NCBI RefSeq assembly: GCF_009908285.1
Contig: NZ_JAAARM010000017.1
Span: 1-64,000, forward strand
Length of the DNA stretch: 64,000 nt
Direction: 5' to 3'
Origin: Pseudomonas sp. Fl4BN1
GTDB lineage: Bacteria; Pseudomonadota; Gammaproteobacteria; Pseudomonadales; Pseudomonadaceae
Shown here: positions 61,327 to 64,000 of the stretch, piece by piece
How the letters are laid out: every line of letters begins with the position of its first letter
Position numbering within the stretch: position 1 is the first letter of the stretch
The notes under the pieces: model-generated
The model's input: only the letters and a program-made list of their open reading frames with translations
Told to the model about the DNA's origin: nothing
The model's database searches: none
Position numbers and translations under genes: made by a program

Positions 61327-61348
61327 TCGCCGCGTTCGGCGGCTTTTT
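61327..61348 (+). terminator. Hairpin with T-run downstream of the fimbrial operon
   Basis: TCGCCG pairs with CGGCGG (one T-G pair) over a four-base loop, followed by CTTTTT. It points in the direction of the fimbrial operon, although the small minus-strand ORF lies between. Confidence 0.65.
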
Positions 61349-61731
61349 CCGGTAGGTGGGACACGCTCGGGAATCCGTTCGGTCAGGTTGTAAAAGCCGC
61401 GTCATGGTCGCGCTGCGAAGCCGCGGCTTGCCATGTCTATTTCCAGAATGTGTTGAGCGGGGACGGGGTGCAGATCCTGTCGCCCCATTACCTCGGCGAT
61501 CCGCAGCTGGCGAAGTGGGGCCCCGGGGAGCACTGGCCTGCCAGCGCGCGGGTTGAGCATGGACGCCTCCCAGGGGTTTGAGTAGGATGGCGCGTTCGTG
61601 CTGTTTGCCGCTTACGGACGATTCCTGTGGTGGCATCGGTGCTGCACCGCTGAGCCTGAAAACAGCCGGTCAGCAGACTTTTTCGGGCCCTTTGCCGCCC
61701 GCCGTGCCCTTGATCCGAGGTTGCCTGCTCC
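61349..61731. other. 383 bases without a convincing gene
   Basis: The plus strand keeps a protein-like stretch (CHVYFQNVLSGDGVQILS and HYLGDPQLAKWGPGEHW) that ends at a stop at 61581 without a plausible start, possibly the tail of a lost gene. A GCCGCG/CGCGGC inverted repeat sits near 61395-61430. The rest is the promoter region of the MATE gene. Confidence 0.4.
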
Positions 61732-63087
61732 ATGTCGATTGTCGCTCAGCGCCCGCTCTGGCAGGTGTATCTGATCTTCCTGTTGCCCATGGTCTTGTCC
61801 AACTTCCTGCAGTCGTTTTCCGGCACCCTCAATGGCATCTACATTGGCCAGATGCTGGGTACCCAGGCGCTGGCGGCGGTGTCGGGGATGTTCCCCATCG
61901 TGTTCTTCTTCATTGCCCTGGTGATCGGCCTGGGGGCCGGTGCCTCGGTGCTGATCGGCCAGGCCTGGGGGGCCAGGGAGCTGGATACGGTGAAGTCGGT
62001 GGCGGGCAGCACGCTGTTGCTCGGCGCCATGATCGGCTTGCTGGGGGCGGTGCTGGGCAGCCTGTTCGCGCGGCCGGCCCTGCAAGGGCTGGGCACCCCC
62101 CTGGATGTGCTGGACGAGGCGGTGGGGTATGCCCGGGTGATGATGCTGATCATGCCGTTGCTGCTGGTGTTCGTGCTGTTCACCCAGTTGCTGCGGGGGG
62201 TCAGCGATACCCTGTCGCCGTTGCTGGCGTTGATCGTCTCGACCCTGGTGGGCCTGCTCCTGACGCCGGCGCTGATCCTTGGCTGGCTGGGCCTGCCGCC
62301 CATGGGCATCCAGAGTGCGGCCTTCGCCGGGCTGGTGGGGAACATCCTCGCCATGGGGTTTCTGGTCTGGCGCTTGAGTGGCCGCAACCATCCCCTGGCC
62401 CCGGACCGGGCACTGTTCGCGGCGATGAAACTGGACCCGGCGATCCTCGCCAAGGTGCTGCGCATCGGCCTGCCCACCGGGGTGCAGATGGTGGTGATCT
62501 CGTTGTCTGAGCTGGTGATCCTGTCCCTGGTCAACCGCCATGGTTCCCAGGCCACCGCGGCGTATGGCGCGGTGACTCAGATCGTCAATTACGTGCAGTT
62601 CCCGGCACTGTCGATCGCCATCACCGCCTCGATCCTCGGGGCCCAGGCCATCGGTGCCGGACAGTTGCAGCGGATCACCCCGATCCTGCGCACGGGGCTG
62701 GCGATCAACCTGTGCCTGACCGGCGCCCTGGTGTTGCTCGGCTACCTGATTTCCCACTGGCTGCTGGGGCTGTTCATCATCGATCCGGCGGCCCTGGTGC
62801 AGGCCGAACACCTGCTGCACATCATGCTCTGGAGCATCCTGGTGTTCGGTTTTCAGGCGGTGGTGGGCGGCATCATGCGCGCCAGCGGCACGGTGTTGAT
62901 GCCGGTGGCAATCTCGATTTTTTGCATCCTTGGGGTGCAGGTGCCGGCGGCCTATTTGCTGGATGCGCACTATGGCCTGCAAGGGGTATGGATGGCGTTC
63001 CCGGTGGCGTACCTGACCATGCTGGTGCTGCAGACCTGCTATTTCAAACTGGTCTGGCGGCACAAACAGATCCAGCGCCTGATCTGA
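61732..63087 (+). CDS. MATE family efflux transporter
   Basis: Twelve-helix exporter of 451 residues made of two MATE repeats. Signature segments are FLLPMVLSNFLQSFSGTLNG at the start, YIGQMLGTQALAAVSGMFPI, GASVLIGQAWGARELD, and in the second half IGLPTGVQMVVISLSELVIL and AITASILGAQAIGAGQLQ. Members expel drugs or cationic compounds with Na+ or H+. It stands alone between the fimbrial locus and an IS5 remnant; no regulator adjoins. Confidence 0.92.
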   Translation: MSIVAQRPLWQVYLIFLLPMVLSNFLQSFSGTLNGIYIGQMLGTQALAAVSGMFPIVFFFIALVIGLGAGASVLIGQAWGARELDTVKSVAGSTLLLGAMIGLLGAVLGSLFARPALQGLGTPLDVLDEAVGYARVMMLIMPLLLVFVLFTQLLRGVSDTLSPLLALIVSTLVGLLLTPALILGWLGLPPMGIQSAAFAGLVGNILAMGFLVWRLSGRNHPLAPDRALFAAMKLDPAILAKVLRIGLPTGVQMVVISLSELVILSLVNRHGSQATAAYGAVTQIVNYVQFPALSIAITASILGAQAIGAGQLQRITPILRTGLAINLCLTGALVLLGYLISHWLLGLFIIDPAALVQAEHLLHIMLWSILVFGFQAVVGGIMRASGTVLMPVAISIFCILGVQVPAAYLLDAHYGLQGVWMAFPVAYLTMLVLQTCYFKLVWRHKQIQRLI

Positions 63088-63157
63088 CAGCGGATTCAAC
63101 CCGTCTTGGCGCTCAAGTCAGGAACCCTTGGAGGAGGGTAGGCAAGACCACTGTACG

Positions 63158-63262
63158 GTGGCGATTGTGGCGGACGTCACTCAGGTTGCCGAGTTGCTGC
63201 GGGCAGGTGAAAACGCGCGGTATGCCGACGTTGGGTACACCGGTGTTGCGCGTTTCATATAG
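63158..63262 (+). pseudogene. Second IS5 transposase remnant
   Basis: The 34-codon frame reads VAIVADVTQVAELLRAGENA and RYADVGYTGVARFI, then stops. It aligns with ANVADVTQVDKQLHGAENV and CADAGYTGVEKR of the IS5 transposase at 54667-55389. Only this middle piece, around the second catalytic aspartate region, remains. Confidence 0.75.
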
Positions 63263-63341
63263 AGAGATGAGCTGAGAAACCCAGTGCAGCGGTGCGCATG
63301 CGAGAGTTCGCGATAAATCGCACCGAGCGGTATGGCGTATT

Positions 63342-63374
63342 CAACTTGCCGCGTGGTCGCGACAAGTTGATCGG
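63342..63374. repeat. Hairpin repeat copy B (CAACTTG...CAAGTTGATCGG)
   Basis: A 12-base stem with one mismatch (CAACTTGCCGCG with CGCGACAAGTTG) around a short loop, followed by ATCGGG and TTTTTT, so this copy could terminate transcription. It shares 24 of 33 bases with the copy at 54341-54373. Confidence 0.55.
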
Positions 63375-63454
63375 GTTTTTTAGAGAACTTGGCTGCAGTT
63401 TTTGTTGGCGGCTGTTAACCGGAAGTTCACCCTGTGATGTTTTTCAACGGCGCT

Positions 63455-64000
63455 CTACAATTTAAATGAAAGGGCAGAAAAAACCATCCCGCCACTTCCT
63501 GCCCAACCCATGCAGAACTGATCTTTTTCAACTACGCCTCGACTAATGGCGTCGAAAATCCCAAAAGGTATCGATGCGGTAATGATGTTGCCTGTTTTAT
63601 GCCCGACGTGATGCAGTTTGTCATCAATGCCGATGATCTCGCCAATGTGATCCCACATTTTTGGTGAGCCAGTGTGGATGAACATTTTATGAATGTCCGA
63701 GCCAGTTACTTTGTGCATGTTAAAGACGTTTATCGCTTCGTTTCGACCATCTTCATGCAAGGCCGCAGCGTAAGAGTTGAATTGATACTCCCCGCCTGTT
63801 GGTGAAATGCGAGGCGTATCCTCCTCGTTGCAGAACAGCTTCCAATCTGGCAGGGAAATGGTAGAAAGATCGCTCAAGTCAGGCCTGCTGATATAAGAGA
63901 ACCTGAAGTTTTTAGGTGATTCATTGCTGAGTATGGTGACTGTTGCTGCTTCTCCGATGGTAAAGCTTGGGAACTTGTACGCCAGTTCTGACGGGGACTC
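63455..64000 (-). CDS. Ketoacyl-ACP synthase III-like protein, C-terminal part, cut by the window edge
   Basis: The frame stays open from the stop at 63455 to the right edge; 181 residues are visible. The thiolase-fold C-terminal half is recognisable: FPSFTIGEAATVTILSN, the catalytic histidine region MFIHTGSPKMWDHIGE, the asparagine loop HVGHKTGNIITASIPFGIFD and the closing CMGWAGSGGMVFSALSF. The histidine and the GN asparagine of the FabH catalytic triad are present. The cysteine domain lies outside the window. The HTG in place of HQAN shows it is not housekeeping FabH; a role in secondary-metabolite or signal synthesis is inference. A TTG at 63877 is not a real start. Confidence 0.72.
   Translation of the reverse strand, partial: ESPSELAYKFPSFTIGEAATVTILSNESPKNFRFSYISRPDLSDLSTISLPDWKLFCNEEDTPRISPTGGEYQFNSYAAALHEDGRNEAINVFNMHKVTGSDIHKMFIHTGSPKMWDHIGEIIGIDDKLHHVGHKTGNIITASIPFGIFDAISRGVVEKDQFCMGWAGSGGMVFSALSFKL

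Noticed and set aside
61612..63099. 495-codon minus-strand frame opposite the MATE gene
   Set aside because: His/Gln/Arg-rich shadow of a hydrophobic transporter; no support.
63455..63877. Complete 140-residue protein starting at 63877
   Set aside because: The codon is TTG and the same frame continues with good KAS III-like sequence to the window edge, so this is an internal codon.

Overview
The window is a 64 kb piece of a Pseudomonas chromosome, most likely of the P. fluorescens lineage. The inference rests on high GC, dense short-gapped genes, AGGAG-type ribosome sites, and families typical of the genus: malate:quinone oxidoreductase, the lhgR-lhgO L-2-hydroxyglutarate locus, an agmatine operon, GlxA- and MocR-type regulators, DUF1993 and EcsC proteins. 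I saw no rRNA, tRNA or CRISPR array.

Layout. 0-16 kb: a sensor kinase/response regulator pair facing a second, orphan regulator and a PtrA-like exported peptide; EcsC; acetyltransferases; a three-gene minus-strand block with a cyclic-phosphate-type receiver domain and an immunity-like protein; Nudix, GFA, DUF1993 and YfcF-like GST genes; small ORFs; an EamA exporter divergent from a MocR regulator. 15-31 kb: a chemoreceptor, an AlkB-like dioxygenase, two divergent L,D-transpeptidases, a YtcJ-like amidohydrolase, DUF1289, a LysE exporter, a CAP-domain protein, a GlxA regulator divergent from a tandem tautomerase, a thioesterase, and an ATGA-coupled pair of a PD-(D/E)XK-like nuclease and an unknown protein. 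32-43 kb: mqo, a DeoR regulator, a nucleotidyltransferase with a small partner, the lhg locus with visible operators, and LysR/LysE genes. 43.5-47.8 kb: a LysR-controlled agmatine operon (deiminase, N-carbamoylputrescine amidase, polyamine-binding protein, Tat-exported deiminase paralogue). 47.8-50.7 kb: a membrane-anchored pYEATS-like protein divergent from a patatin-like phospholipase.

52.6-55.5 kb is a mobile-element scrap heap: an IS5 fragment joined to an internally deleted istB, an IS3 transposase C-terminus with an in-frame stop, and a complete-ended IS5-family element (54385-55534, TTAG duplication) whose transposase is broken. It is followed by an AT-rich leader and a four-gene chaperone-usher fimbrial operon (55.9-61.1 kb), a MATE exporter, another IS5 remnant, and the C-terminal half of a ketoacyl-synthase-III-like gene that runs off the right edge.

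The best candidates for undescribed systems are the pYEATS/patatin pair, the nuclease pair at 29.9-31.3 kb, and the receiver/immunity-like block at 5.3-6.7 kb. All functional proposals for these are inference from domain resemblance and gene order. Family assignments come from recognising motifs by eye; no database search was run.
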